This document shows, piece after piece, positions 25,599-36,363 of a stretch of 64,000 nucleotides of DNA. The notes beneath the pieces were generated by a model. The model made no database searches, was not told the origin of the DNA, and saw nothing but the letters and a program-made list of their open reading frames with translations. Each line of letters starts with the position of its first letter. The stretch's first letter is position 1. Both the position numbers and the translations under genes were made by a program. The DNA lies in assembly GCA_024741835.1 (NCBI GenBank), contig JAENRP010000132.1, forward strand, positions 47,108 through 111,107, written 5' to 3'. This stretch comes from Diplocarpon mali (taxonomy: Eukaryota > Ascomycota > Leotiomycetes > Helotiales > Drepanopezizaceae).

Positions 25599-25892
25599 TA
25601 TGACGGCGGAAGCAAGGCACAAGTCGATAAAGTCACTGAAATCAAGGCTGCCAAATCGTATAGAATTCAAAGCTAAGGAGTATATATAAAGTAGGAAGCC
25701 TTCCTCCTAATATACTCTCCTTAGCCTACGACTCTTAGAAGTCGATTTCTACTAATAAGTCATATTCTATCTACTAAAGGAAAGGTATAGTAAAGGTGCA
25801 GCGTATCTATTGCATTAGTCTGTTTCGCTTCTGTTTTTACTCGGACAGTTCTTATGCTTTTATTGCAACTATAGTATAACCGTGCTATAATA
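25599..25892 (-). repeat. 3' LTR of G
   Basis: 294 bp, aligned end to end with 33373-33666. It begins TATGACGGCGGAAGC on the plus strand and ends CTATAATA. It is more RIP-worn near its inner end than the other copy, which keeps CGCGACTATGG and GTGCCGTGATA. Confidence 0.93.
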
Positions 25893-25915
25893 TCACCCCC
25901 CTCCTCTTAAGAAGT
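25893..25915 (-). promoter_or_regulatory. Polypurine tract of G
   Basis: On the minus strand AAGAGGAGGGGGGTGA abuts the 3' LTR, the expected plus-strand primer site. The extra ORF of G reads through it and stops at TGA (25893-25895), right at the LTR edge. Confidence 0.75.
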
Positions 25916-27190
25916 GAGGTGCCCTTATCTCGACCTATTCTTAGATAAAGTCGTATATAATCCTATTTTTAGCCTTATTAATAAAGCCCTTTATCTTTTC
26001 GTTTATCGGATCACCTTTAGTATAGATAGTCTTAATAGCGGTCTCGACCAGTTCGTTTAGGTTATCGAACGCGCTAATAAGCTTTCTATCGCATAGATCC
26101 TTAAGATCGCATTATTATTATTAGTTTTTATATATCTATTTTAGCTAATCCATCTGGTTTAACTTCTATCGTTTGGCAAAGGTGCTAGTAGTAGTAGTAA
26201 AGGTGGCCTTCCTCTTCTATATAATAGCATAAGTGGCGACTTGCTATTATAGCTTATCGTTCTTATCTTATAATATCTTAAGCTTTAATACGTCCTCCTT
26301 TGCTTTAGCTCGCAGGGTTTTTAATTCGCAAGATTATTCGTTAAGGTTATTATAAAGGCGATTGAACTCGACTGCTTTAAATAGTATAATAAAGACTATA
26401 TGGCCACCTTATATAAAAGTTCTTCCTTTGGCCTTGATCTTTGCAACTACTTTATCAATATTAGTAGGTAGGCGTTCCTCACTTTATATAGCTTTTATAA
26501 CTATCTTTTAAATGCGCTATTTAAAGGCTTTGAATCTAATAGGCCTTAGGTTAACCTATATCTTACTTTAATTAGAGATATTTTAATATAGCTATCTCTA
26601 AAGGTTATTCCTTAAGAGTCTTAATTTGCTAAGTTATAACTCTTTAATTATTATGCCGTCTTTCCTCTTTATTAGTATACTATCCCTCTTTATCTTAATA
26701 GGCATAGGTCGGTCATTTTCGTTATTCTTATTCTTTGACTTATTGCAAAGCCAGTCAAAAGGGACCTTCTTACTAAGGGTAGCGCTATTTCTAAATAGGA
26801 AGGAGGTTAGGGTCGGCGTCGGTAAGGCGGCAGGTTCATTATCTTCATCTATAAATAAGAAGGGCATTAGTAATGGCAAGGCTATAGGTTCGTTATCTTC
26901 GTTGCTTTTGGATTCGCTATTTATATCACTTATAGCTAAGAGGGAAGAGGTGTTTCTAACTAGCCTAATTAGCGTTATAAGTTAGTCGTCTATTAGCCGT
27001 TAGGTAAAGGCAGCCTATATAGGGTCTTCTTCTATTAAAAAGGCTATAGCATTATTAATACCAATTATAAAATCGTCTTATACGTTAAGGGAGTCAGTAG
27101 GTGCGATAGCAGGCGTAGTAGTCTTATTATTAAAGGGAAGGGGGTTATTCGTTAGTTCGCTTATAGTAATAGTTAGCTAAGTAGTTCAGT
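25893..27190 (-). pseudogene. extra ORF downstream of pol in G (unknown, coiled-coil-like)
   Basis: A broken frame of about 430 codons on the minus strand, after the chromodomain. It keeps an 81-codon stop-free stretch at 26634-26879 (Met-Pro-Leu-Leu-Met-Pro) in phase with the terminal stretch ending Val-Glu-Ile-Arg-Ala-Pro-His, whose stop lies at 25893-25895. The middle part is acidic and proline-containing. The C-terminal half is rich in Leu, Lys, Glu and Asn with heptad-like spacing (Leu-Lys-Thr-Leu-Arg-Ala-Lys), suggesting a coiled coil. The plus-strand frame at 26626-26985 is its antisense. I do not recognise the protein. It could be a second structural ORF of the element. Confidence 0.55.
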
Positions 27191-27619
27191 TCGATAATAT
27201 AATATATGGCAATAGGGCAGTAGGTCAAAAGAGCGAGTTGATTAATTTATAAAAGCAAAGCAAAGGTGGTAGGAAGGAGAAGTATTTATAAGGAAATAGA
27301 TCTAGGCAAAAGTACTAGCATAGAATTAAGAATAAAGGAATAGAATAGTAAAGAATAGCAAGTAGTAAAGCGGTAAATTATAAGAATAGTTCAAAGGGAG
27401 GGTGGTCTTTATTATATATTTCAAATAGGTACATTAGCATCTAATACTTTATTCCTAGTCTCTATTAAGGTTGAATTATTATAAGGGTATCTACTATTAT
27501 TACTAGCGCATTTGATAATGACCTTTATTCTTAAGGGCATTATCTAATAGGTAATCTAAGTTAAGTTCGTCTTTAAAGGCGGCTTCTAACTAAGTCTGCA
27601 ATCTCGCTAAGGGCCTAGG

Positions 27620-30600
27620 GGCATTAGGGTAATTGGAGTAGAACTTCTTAAGTAGTATAGCCGCGTTCTTAAAGTTGCTAGTAAGGTACTATTAATCATT
27701 AGGATCCTATCCTACTTAGCTAACTTTATAATAGAGTTGCTTTTACTATATATTAAATGCTAAGATTTAATCGACTTCCTATTCTAAATAGGTATCGATA
27801 ATAATAGGTTCTACCGGTAGGTTGATCTACTTAAGTAAAGGGTTATTAGCGGCTTTCCTTAGTCTATTAGTATAAAAGATATTATATATTCGATAGGATA
27901 GGGGTAAGTCTACCTTATAAGAGTAGTAGACTAAACTAATGATTTTAAAGGGGCTTATAATAAGGAAGTCGAGCTTATTAAAGGGTCGGTCTGTTTTCTA
28001 AGCTCTCTTTATAATATATACTAAGTCTCTTAGGCCGAAGTCGGATTAGCATCGCTTTTTATTTACTTATTTAGATTATCTCTCTTAAGCTATTAGTATA
28101 GATTCTTAGGCAAATTAGACTGCTTTATCGATTCTTCTAGCCTATGCTTGCGCTTCTTTCCTATTTAGCTTCTCCTAAGGGTTCGAGTACTTAGTGGTAT
28201 AGGCGGTCTAGTCAAAATCCAAGCGGGGTTTATAATTATAATCGATTATAAAGGAAGAGAGGCCAGTTGACTTATTTAAGCAAGCGGCGCCGGCAGCATT
28301 TATAGTAAGGAGTAAGTCGGCCTAATTATCTTAAAAGTAGTTAATAAAGGGGTATAATCGTATATTAATTATCTAATTAATAATCTTAGTCTATCCGTCT
28401 ATTTAAGCGTATTTAAAGGTCGATAGCTAGAGCTTGACTTATGCTAGCATTAATAGCTTATTTATAAAGTCGGAGATAAACTAAGGTCCTTAGTCACTAG
28501 TAATAGTAAAAGGGCTTCCTTTAAACCTTTAAATGTATTAGTAAAATAAGAAGGCGGCGGTCTGCGTAATAGCCTTCTTTATTATTAGTAGGTAGATATA
28601 CTACTTAAAGAGTTGGTCAACTATAATAAATATAGTATCGCAGCTATTGCTAATTGATTTAAAAGTATAAAAGTCTATAGATAGGTCGTCTTATATATAT
28701 AAAAGGATAGGCAGTAGTTTAAAGAGTCCTAGCGTCTTATCTTAAGGTTTATATAAACGTCGGCAGTTGTAATAGTTAGCGATATACCTCTTTATATCGC
28801 AGCAGTATATAGGCTATTAATAGTAATATTAAAGGAACTATATAGTCTTGGTTCTACTAGGGTAAGCTATTAATATACTATTATAGATTTAGTAGAGTAG
28901 GCAGGTGCAGAGATTGTCTGGTTCTTTAAGAACTACTAGCCTTCTATTATATAAGAGTAGTCCGTCCTTTAATAGGGTCTAAGGAGTCTCTTTTCTAATA
29001 GCTTTCTCTTACTTTAGTTGCAGCAACTTATAAGTTTAATTAGCGTTAAGGACTTCTTCTATTATTTGGAAATTATTAATAGAAGAGCGTTCTTTAAGTA
29101 TTATAAGGTCGATTAGAGCTATTATAAGACAATCCTAAATAATACTAATTAGATTAAGAAGCTAATAGGTTCTTTTAGCTTCTTTTACAGCTTTTTAAGT
29201 AGGCGTAAGTTTATCTTTTTATAATAGTATATTAGCTATTATATTCTCCTTTCTAAAGTAATAAGTGATTTAGTAATTATATTTTAAAAGTATATCTATC
29301 TATCGGATTTATCGTTTATTAAGGAGTTTTTTAATTCCAAAGTACTTTAAAGCCTTATAATTAGTAATTATTAAAAAGCTTAATATACTTCGCAACTTTG
29401 CATCTTATTCTTTTAAAGCTAGTATAACTGCTAGCATCTCTTTATTATAGATTTTATAATATAATTCTGCATTTTATAATCCTTTAAAGAAGAAGGCAAT
29501 AGGGTACTATTATTTATCATCCTTATCTTTTTAGCTAAGTACTTCGGCTACTGCTAGGTTTAAGCAGTCGGTCTTAATCCTTATTAGTCGGTGGTTTTTA
29601 AAGTATAATAAGGTAGGCGCGTTTAGCAGCCGCTTTTTCAATTATTTAAACGCGTCTTATTATTCCTTAGTTAAGACGAATATTAGGCTAGTCTCCTTTA
29701 TTATTAGCTAATTAAAAGGGCGCGCAATTCGACTATAAGCTTTAATAAATCTCTAATAGAAGTTGCAAAATCCTAAGAATAACTGTACTTATTTCTTTAT
29801 TAATAGGAGGGTCTATTCTTTAATAACCTTAACCTTAGTAAGGTCGACCTGCACTCCTTAGTTAATAATAATAAACCCTAGGAATCTAATACTAGTAACT
29901 TCGAATTTATACTTCTTAATATCAACCTATAAGCCAACCTTATATAGTCTTTTTAAGACCTATCTAATATATTATTAGTGCTCTTTCTTAGTTTTTAAAA
30001 AGATTAAGATATTATTAATATATATAAAGCAGAAGTCGTTTAAGTATTCTATTAGAATAGTATTAATATACTATTAAAAGGTAGCTAGGCTATTGCATAA
30101 TTTAAAGGGGAGTACTACCGGTTCAAAGGAGCTATACCTTATCTTAAAGGCTACTTATATTATAGAGTTAAGGTCTATTAAGATGCGGTAGAACGCGTAG
30201 CAGATATTAAGCTTTATAAAGAGCGTCGCATTCCTAAGTCGATCGAGAGTTTCTATAATTAAAAGGAAGGGGTACCAGTCTTTTTTAATAAGTCTATTCA
30301 ACTCTTAATAGTTAATATAAAACTATAGGCCGCCTTTAGATTTCTTTATAAATAGGATAGGTAATAAGAAGGCAGTATTAAATAGTTATATAAATCCCTT
30401 CTTTAAATTATTTATAAGGTATTCCCTTATCTTTTTAAGTTTAGGCTTACTTATTTTATATAAGTAGGCGGTTTTTATTATTAATAGTAGTCCTTCGAAT
30501 TCGATCTTATAATTGATTAGCTATAATAAAGGTAGCATATTCGCAGCGCTTTTAGAAAAGTATATAGCTAGGTTATAAAGGAAGGGTAGTAACTTAGCGC

Positions 30601-31560
30601 GTAACTCATAGGCCTCTTAAGGTCCTAAAACATTATGCTTACCAAGCGCGTCAGGTTCTTCCTCTTCTATTGTATAAATTAAGGTTTAGTTTATTCCTAA
30701 GTCTAATAGGCGAATAATAGCTTTGCGTCGAGTTTAAATATAAAGGGTTCTCCTATCTCTTTTTTCAAGGAGGTGATCTAGTTCTATAAGCGTAATTAAC
30801 CTAATCTTAATATTAGTTTAATAGAAGCTAACTTTAAAGGCTAGTCTTAAGATTGTTAATATATTTATACTTATCGGTTAAAGGGTATTAATATTAAGTT
30901 CCTCTCTTTATTATTTATAGTTAACTAGGCAGGTATCAAAGTCTTATATTAGCATATCCTTAGACTTAGTTAAAGGGTCTTTAAGAGCTTTCGGCGGTCT
31001 AAGGATACTAGTCTTATTAAGCTATCGCTAGTCTCTTTAATCAGCGTCCTATTAATCTAATTGATAAACGTCAGACTAATATAGCTTTTTCCTTTTATAA
31101 TCAACAATTATATCTTATTCGGCTAGCCACTTACAACCTAAGATCATATTATATAAGCCTAAGTCAGCGGCTAAGAAGAACTATCTTTTAAAGTTATATT
31201 TATCAATTATAATATCTATTTATATAACTTATCAAACAGCCTTACTAGGTTATCTATCAAATCCTTATAAGGGGATTGGTCTTTTAAGGTAGTAAGTTAG
31301 TAGCTTTAGCTATATAGTTAAAGAAGAGAGTATCTTACAATTGATAATTCCTAAGGCGTTGGCCCTATAGTCTATTAGGGCTATTAGGTTAATATAGCGC
31401 CCTTTTTAATAGAGTCGGTACTAGGTTATAAATTGCTAGCTTCTAATTAGCCTAAATAGGTCGACCGATTCTTAATATCGGTTGCGCTTTAAAAGTGATA
31501 CTTAAAATCCTAAAGTGATTTATTTCCTAATTCCTTTATATTATCTATTATCTTAGCATT
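27620..31560 (-). pseudogene. pol remnant of G (protease to chromodomain)
   Basis: In coding order on the minus strand: retropepsin near 31085-31420 (Met-Ile-Leu-Gly-Cys-Lys-Trp-Leu is readable), then reverse transcriptase near 29850-30550 with the box Tyr-Ile-Asn-Asn-Ile-Leu-Ile at about 30010. RNase H follows near 29200-29760 and integrase near 28000-29100. A chromodomain lies at about 27620-27800 (Glu-Val-Asp, then Leu-Tyr-Tyr-Lys-Val-Ser, later Asn-Phe-Lys-Asn-Ala). Stops occur at Trp and Gln positions. The chromodomain marks a chromovirus. Confidence 0.87.
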
Positions 31561-33300
31561 ATTTTTTAATTTATTGCGGCCTTTCTCTATTAGCATAATC
31601 TTATATTATTTAAGGCAGTCTCGGCTATAGTACCCTTTTTATCTATACTTATAGCAAGTATTATCGGTCTTTAGGGTTCAGTTATAAAGGGTGCATTTAT
31701 TATCTCTAAGTCCTAAAGGTCTAAGGGTAGTATTTAATTCCTTTTAAGGATAGCTTAAGGCTCGTTTATAGTGTATAGGTCCTATTTATTAAAAGGTAAA
31801 GGAAGGCTAATTGGAAGTTTTAGCCTAATACTCATTTTAGTTAAAGCGTTATAGTAAAAGGCGGAGTTATCGGTTCTTTTTATTTATAAATCATTCGGCC
31901 AAGTCTCTAAGGTAGTCGAACTTCCAATTAAAGAGTTGCTTTAATAAAGACACTTTTACCTTATCTTAAAGCGCCTTATATTAATCGTTAATCGACTTCC
32001 CTAGTTTAAAAGCTAGTCTGCAGAAGTCGGCTTAAAAGGCTATAAAAGAGGTATTTCCCTATTTAAGCTTTATCTAATCGTCTTTAGCTATCTATCACTT
32101 AGTTTCTTTACTAACTCTATAGGCCCTTTGTAAGATTCAAAACAGCTATGCAGCCGTCTCGATTTATTTAATAGATCCTTTTATAAGCCGATCTTAGATT
32201 AAGCTTTAAGCGTTCCCTATTATTAAACTAGTAGTATATACTAAAGTAACCGATTCGTTAAAGAACTCTATATAATTAACCTTTATCTTCTACTATATAT
32301 TAAAGATCTAGTCCTTAACCTTTATATCCCCTTTGCTTAAAAAGGGGTTCGGATCCTTAATCTTTACTAAGCGGACCTGGCGATTAGGTTCAAAGGTTCG
32401 ACTCTGTCTTCTGAAGTCAGGGGTATTAGAGTAGGGTTCCCTTTCGATAGGCTATCTAAGCTAGGTAGTAAGAGGATCTTTATAAGGATTTTCGAAAAGA
32501 GGTCGGCTTTATAAAGTAGAGGTAGCCGGCTAGCTAACTAAGTTCGTATATTATTACTCTTCTGCTAAGTTCTTTTAATATACACTAGTCTCTTAAGTTA
32601 TTCTAAGCTCTTCTTATAACTGCGCAGTTATAAGTGCAATTGCTTCCTTTATCTTTTAAATATAATTATAAAAACTTTAAACTATTAAATCTTATTATTT
32701 AATATATTAATAATAGTATTCTATTAGGCGTTCCTTTACTATTAGTCGATCCTTATATATAGTAGATCTCTTACCTACTTTGGTTTAAAACCTTAGTAAT
32801 ATAAAGAAGTCGTCTCTCTTAGCCTTTATATTAGTATAAGAGATAGGTCAGATTAAGGCTTTTTATTTAAAGGAAGTTAATATATCTTCTATATTATATA
32901 AGGTTCGTTTTAAAAAAGGGGCTAGTCGAGGCTTGCTAGCAAAGTCGGCCAATATAAGGGATTCGTCTTCCGCAGGGTTTTAAAGGGTATCCTCTCTAAT
33001 TAAGAGGTTGCTTAACTCAAGAGGTACTAGCGTTATTATCTTAGGGTTGATTCTCTTAAAGTAAAAGGTCCTTATATAACGTTTTTATCCTATTAAAGGC
33101 TATAGTTAGGAAATGCCTTAACTTATAGATTTTATAATTTCTTTTAAAGTTAGCTAAAAGCTACTGATTATTAATAGTTATTCTAACTAAGTCTACTAGC
33201 TCTTCTTTCGATTCTTAAGTTTAAGAAGGGACCGAATATTAAGGCTATTCTTCAGATTGCTTTTGCGTATTATAAGAGTCGGTCGGAAGAAGGGTCTCCA
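31561..33300 (-). pseudogene. gag remnant of G
   Basis: Minus-strand capsid-like frame, heavily broken. A CCHC zinc knuckle is readable at about 31615-31660 (Cys-Tyr-Lys-Tyr ... Gly-Tyr-Tyr-Ser-Arg-Asp-Cys) with the correct 3-5-5 spacing; the second Cys and the His are now Tyr, as expected from RIP. No start codon can be fixed. Confidence 0.7.
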
Positions 33301-33360
33301 AAGGGGTACTAGTCCTCTGCTAAGTATATTATATCGCCTTATAAGGCCGGAGGAGGTATA

Positions 33361-33448
33361 AGCTTTAAATTATATAATAGCAGAAGCAAGGCATAAGTCG
33401 ATAAAGTCATTAAGATTAAGGCTGCCAAATCGTATAGAATTCAAAGCT
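33361..33448 (-). promoter_or_regulatory. Self-priming inverted repeat of G
   Basis: AGCTTTAAATT at 33361-33371 adjoins the inner LTR edge and would be the primer-binding site. Its reverse complement matches AATTCAAAGCT at 33438-33448 in the LTR at 10 of 11 positions; the mismatch is a C/T transition. A TATA-like TTTATACA lies a short way upstream in element sense. Confidence 0.5.
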
Positions 33449-33666
33449 AAGGAGTATGTATAAAGTAAGAAGCCTTCCTCCTAATATACTCTCCTTAGCC
33501 TACGACTCCTAGAAGTCGATTTCTACTAATAAGTCATATTCTGTCTACTAAAGGAAAGGTATAGTAAAGGTGCGGCGTATCTATTGTATCAGTCTGTTTC
33601 GCCTCTGTTTCTGCTCGGACAGTTCTTATGCTTTTGTCGCGACTATGGTACAACCGTGCCGTGATA
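33373..33666 (-). repeat. 5' LTR of G
   Basis: 294 bp. On the plus strand it starts TATAATAGCAGAAGC and ends GTGCCGTGATA. Bases 33438-33448 (AATTCAAAGCT) are complementary, with one RIP-type mismatch, to the sequence AGCTTTAAATT just inside the element at 33361-33371. That is the geometry of chromovirus self-priming. Confidence 0.93.
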
Positions 33667-33817
33667 CTACCTCTTAGCTATAATAGTAAAAAGTGAAGGA
33701 ACCTATTAGCTTATAGCCTACCTTAAACCTCTTTAATTGATTGGCCTTAGTCTTTACAATTAAGTTGTTTTAATAAAGAGAGATATAAGTACTACTAATA
33801 AAGAAATTCCAATTATC

Positions 33818-33840
33818 ACTCGCGGTCCTGGCCCGCGAGT
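33818..33840. repeat. 23-bp palindrome, copy 13 (E2 extra ORF, best preserved)
   Basis: Arms ACTCGCGGTCC and GGCCCGCGAGT around T; only one arm mismatch. Reads Thr-Arg-Gly-Pro-Gly-Pro-Arg-Val. Confidence 0.93.
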
Positions 33841-34702
33841 CAATTTTATTAGAAAGTAAGTCTTAGATTATCAAATCCTATCAATCGGATAAGGACCTGC
33901 TTTCAGAAGCCTTAATAGGTAGATCGGCTCTTAATCGAATATAAAACTCACTCTATCTGTAAAGAAGACAAGTCGATAGACTTCCTAAGCACTCGGTTTA
34001 AAATCTCAACTAGCTTAAATAATTGTAAAATTGAAGCGAAAGGAGATCTTACGACCTATTACTAATAATAGCAATCTAATTATAGTAATAACGAAATAAG
34101 GATACCTTCTTAAAATGCTTTCGGACAATTCTTATAGGACTGGTAGTTTTATAGCCTTTTATAATAACTATATAGCTATTTACAATAAGAATACCTTAGA
34201 AAATATGATTCGAATCTCTAATCTTATCTTTTTAGTCTTTACTCTAAAGTAACCCCTAGTACTTTAATAGATTAACGCAAGTAGAACTACTACACCTTTT
34301 AAAGTAGCTTTTTATCTTAAGAACTACAGCAGCCTCTTTAAAGCTATTATTAGTCGACGCTCTTAGACAGATCTATCGGTTATAATCGAAGTACAGGAGT
34401 TGTTTCTTCTTAATAAAGACAAATTGAAAATCCACTTTGCAAAATATAATCAGAAGCTCTTTAATACCCTTATTAAGGCCTAGACAAACGTTATAAATAC
34501 TAAGTCGCTTCTTTATAAACTTAAGTCTTAAGGATAACGCAATAAAGTAAATGCTATCTAAGAGCCTAATATACTAATTAATAAAGGTATTATTATAAGA
34601 AAATTCGGAAAAGAGACAAACTGAGACGCTAGTATAGCATTAAACCCTAATTTAGGAACCAATCTCCTATTTTTACCCTTAAGCTTAGAAACGCCAAGAC
34701 TG

Positions 34703-34725
34703 ACTCGCGAGCCTAGCCTGCGAGT
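34703..34725. repeat. 23-bp palindrome, copy 14 (E2 extra ORF)
   Basis: Arms ACTCGCGAGCC and AGCCTGCGAGT around T. Reads Thr-Arg-Glu-Pro-Ser-Leu-Arg-Val. Confidence 0.88.
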
Positions 34726-34985
34726 AAGGCTGGACTCAGCTGGCTTAAGCCTATAAAATAGTCCGGATGAACCTTGGTTACTAAATCTAGGGGTACTAAT
34801 AGAAGATCCTTTAAAAGAGGTCCCTAAAGCTGAAAAATCGCCGAAAAATGAGAACTAATATAAGAGAAGAAGACTCTAAAGTGACAACAGAACTAACAAT
34901 TAAGTCGACTTAATCTAAAGAATTATAATCTACCCCCTTCTCCTTAAAAACCATTTAGAGAAATTGCGAATTAGATATTGAATTT

Positions 34986-35354
34986 TTTAGGATTATCTAC
35001 TTTCTATATACTTGCACCTTTTTATTCTTAACCTATTATTCTATTCTATATATATTCTTTATTTACTTTACTCTTTATATAATTTATTCTTTAATTATTC
35101 CCTTTATATGCAACTTTCTAACGCTTACCTTTAAAATATCGTCCTTACCTTTAATAATTGTCATTTACCAATTATAGGTCCTTATATGCGTTATACCCTA
35201 CTTTTGTTCCTACTTCCAGCCTCTTTATACCTACTTTTCCTTTATGCACTAGCGCGATTCCTATCTTTATAAATAAACCTCTCCCTGCACTACGATCATA
35301 CTTTTTTTTTACCTTTTCTATAACCCTATCAAATACTAGTACTAGCAGCACTAC
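34986..35354. other. Unassigned AT-rich stretch between E2 and C'
   Basis: No LTR, primer site or conserved domain is visible. Two short overlapping open frames on opposite strands (35158-35454 plus, 35172-35378 minus) cross into the C' LTR, and neither resembles a known protein. The minus frame joins in phase with Copia B RNase H at 38322 if C' is excised, but it does not look like a Copia C-terminus. This is where E2 and B meet, so a deletion or recombination joint may lie here. Confidence 0.4.
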
Positions 35355-35600
35355 TATAAGAGGGAGGAGACAACACAAGAGAATAGGCCTATGTGAAGAC
35401 CAAAGACAAAAGGGAGGAAGTACTATAAGCAGGCTCTCCGAAGATAAGAACTAAGACAATTCACTAGTTAAGGGTAGAATAGGTAGTTAGCATTGCGCGC
35501 TATCTCTAAGTATAATAGTAGTCCTATATATACCCCTTTCTTAGTCCTTATCTAACTATATAACTTATATTATAAGATCCTTTACTTCTAGGTCTTTATA
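35355..35600 (-). repeat. 3' LTR of C'
   Basis: 246 bp, matching 38073-38321 and, inverted, 39020-39267. On the plus strand it begins TATAAGAGGGAGGAG and ends CTAGGTCTTTATA, a worn CCAGGTCTCTACA. Confidence 0.9.
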
Positions 35601-35753
35601 TATGCCTTAATTAACTTAAGTAGCGGCCCTTGCTACTATTAGCAAAGAATATAAGACTTTTATAAGTTGAGAATACCAATCCCTATTTGTAAAAATAATA
35701 AGTGCAAGTAAGGTTAGTACTTAAAGTCGTAAAGGTAGGGAGAAGAGAGAGGG

Positions 35754-35862
35754 TTTTTTTTTTTTTTTTTTTNNNNNNNNNNNNNNNNNNNNNNNNNNNN
35801 NNNNNNNNNNNNNNNNNNNNNNNNNNNNNNNNNNNNNNNGGGGGAAGGGGAAGGGGGGAGGT
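35754..35862. other. Assembly gap in low-complexity DNA
   Basis: A poly-T run ends at 35772, then 67 undetermined bases (35773-35839), then a G-rich run. In C the matching place (41460-41580, inverted) holds a C-rich run, palindrome 41506-41528 and an A-rich run, so the gap probably hides a copy of that palindrome. Confidence 0.85.
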
Positions 35863-35917
35863 GCAGTAGTAAACGAATAAAAATGATAAAAACTCCTTTT
35901 CCTCCTTTAGTAATACG

Positions 35918-35940
35918 ACTCCTAGTCTAAGACCGCAAGT
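35918..35940. repeat. 23-bp palindrome, copy 15 (C' tail)
   Basis: Arms ACTCCTAGTCT and AGACCGCAAGT around A. Same site as 41389 in C. Confidence 0.82.
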
Positions 35941-36340
35941 CAAAAGCTTAAAGTTATTAAAGCTATTAAATCGCAATTTTAAAGAAAATTCGATAACAAT
36001 TTCAAGTAATCCTATGCCCTAACTAACTTAAGAGGCGTCTTTGCTAAAGAAAATCTAAGCTTTATATAAAATTAGATTAATAATTTAGGAATTTCTTTAA
36101 TATAGCTATATACGATTATTAAGCCTTTCTAAGGTAGTAACTCGCTTATTTAACCTAAGGGATACTAGATTTAAGTATTTAGAGTTCGCGTGCTAGTTTT
36201 TGCCTTTTAAAGCCTATTGATTATTAAACTAAAGGGCGCGATAAGTTTCCTAAAAGAGGCCTTCGATTAAGGTTTCCAAATGTTAAATGTAGAGTTTAGA
36301 AAACTGGGCTTTGAGTTCCTTAATTTTTAAAGCAGATTTT

Positions 36341-36363
36341 ACTCTTAGGCTAGGACCGCAAGT
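36341..36363. repeat. 23-bp palindrome, copy 16 (C' gag)
   Basis: Arms ACTCTTAGGCT and GGACCGCAAGT around A. Confidence 0.85.

Larger units (their letters stand above)
25599..33666 (-). mobile_element. Chromovirus G (Ty3/Gypsy, complete with LTRs and TSD)
   Basis: An 8,068-bp minus-strand element with two 294-bp LTRs (25599-25892 and 33373-33666). LTR ends are of the form TGTNACGG...CCGTNACA, worn by RIP. It is flanked by identical CTACC at 25594-25598 and 33667-33671. A polypurine tract abuts the 3' LTR. Coding order is gag, protease, RT, RNase H, integrase, chromodomain, then an extra ORF. It lies inside the extra ORF of E2 and is therefore younger. No 23-bp palindrome was seen inside it. 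Confidence 0.93.
23519..34985 (+). pseudogene. extra ORF downstream of pol in E2 (unknown function, split by element G)
   Basis: A candidate ATG at 23519 opens a broken frame (Met-Pro-Leu-Lys-Asn-Leu, later Met-Val-Leu-Ser-Thr-Ala) that runs to 25598. If one CTACC target duplication is removed, it resumes at 33672 in the same frame and continues to about 34.9 kb, roughly 1,100 codons in all. It is mostly polar, with Lys-, Asn- and Ile-rich stretches. Palindromes at 24359, 33818 and 34703 are all read as Thr-x-x-x-x-x-x-Val. I recognise no domain. The position after pol is where env-like or captured genes sit in other Gypsy elements, but nothing here shows an envelope protein. E1 carries the same ORF. 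Confidence 0.6.
15686..35354 (+). mobile_element. LTR retrotransposon E2 (Gypsy type, interrupted by G, 3' LTR missing)
   Basis: Plus-strand inverted copy of E1. Segments are 15686-25598 and 33672 onward, split by element G. The 5' LTR is 15686-15930, followed by a leader, gag-protease, pol and a long extra ORF that continues across G. No 3' LTR of this family is found before the C' element at 35355, so the right border is uncertain and 35354 is only the last base before C'. Bases 15682-15685 read TTAT. E2 interrupts the chromodomain of F, so it is younger than F. Confidence 0.82.

Noticed and set aside
26626..26985. 119-codon plus-strand open frame
   Set aside because: It is antisense to the extra ORF of G, whose minus-strand frame is in phase with the rest of that ORF.
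35158..35454. 98-codon plus-strand open frame
   Set aside because: It crosses from an unassigned stretch into the C' LTR; a frame running over an insertion border is unlikely to be a gene.
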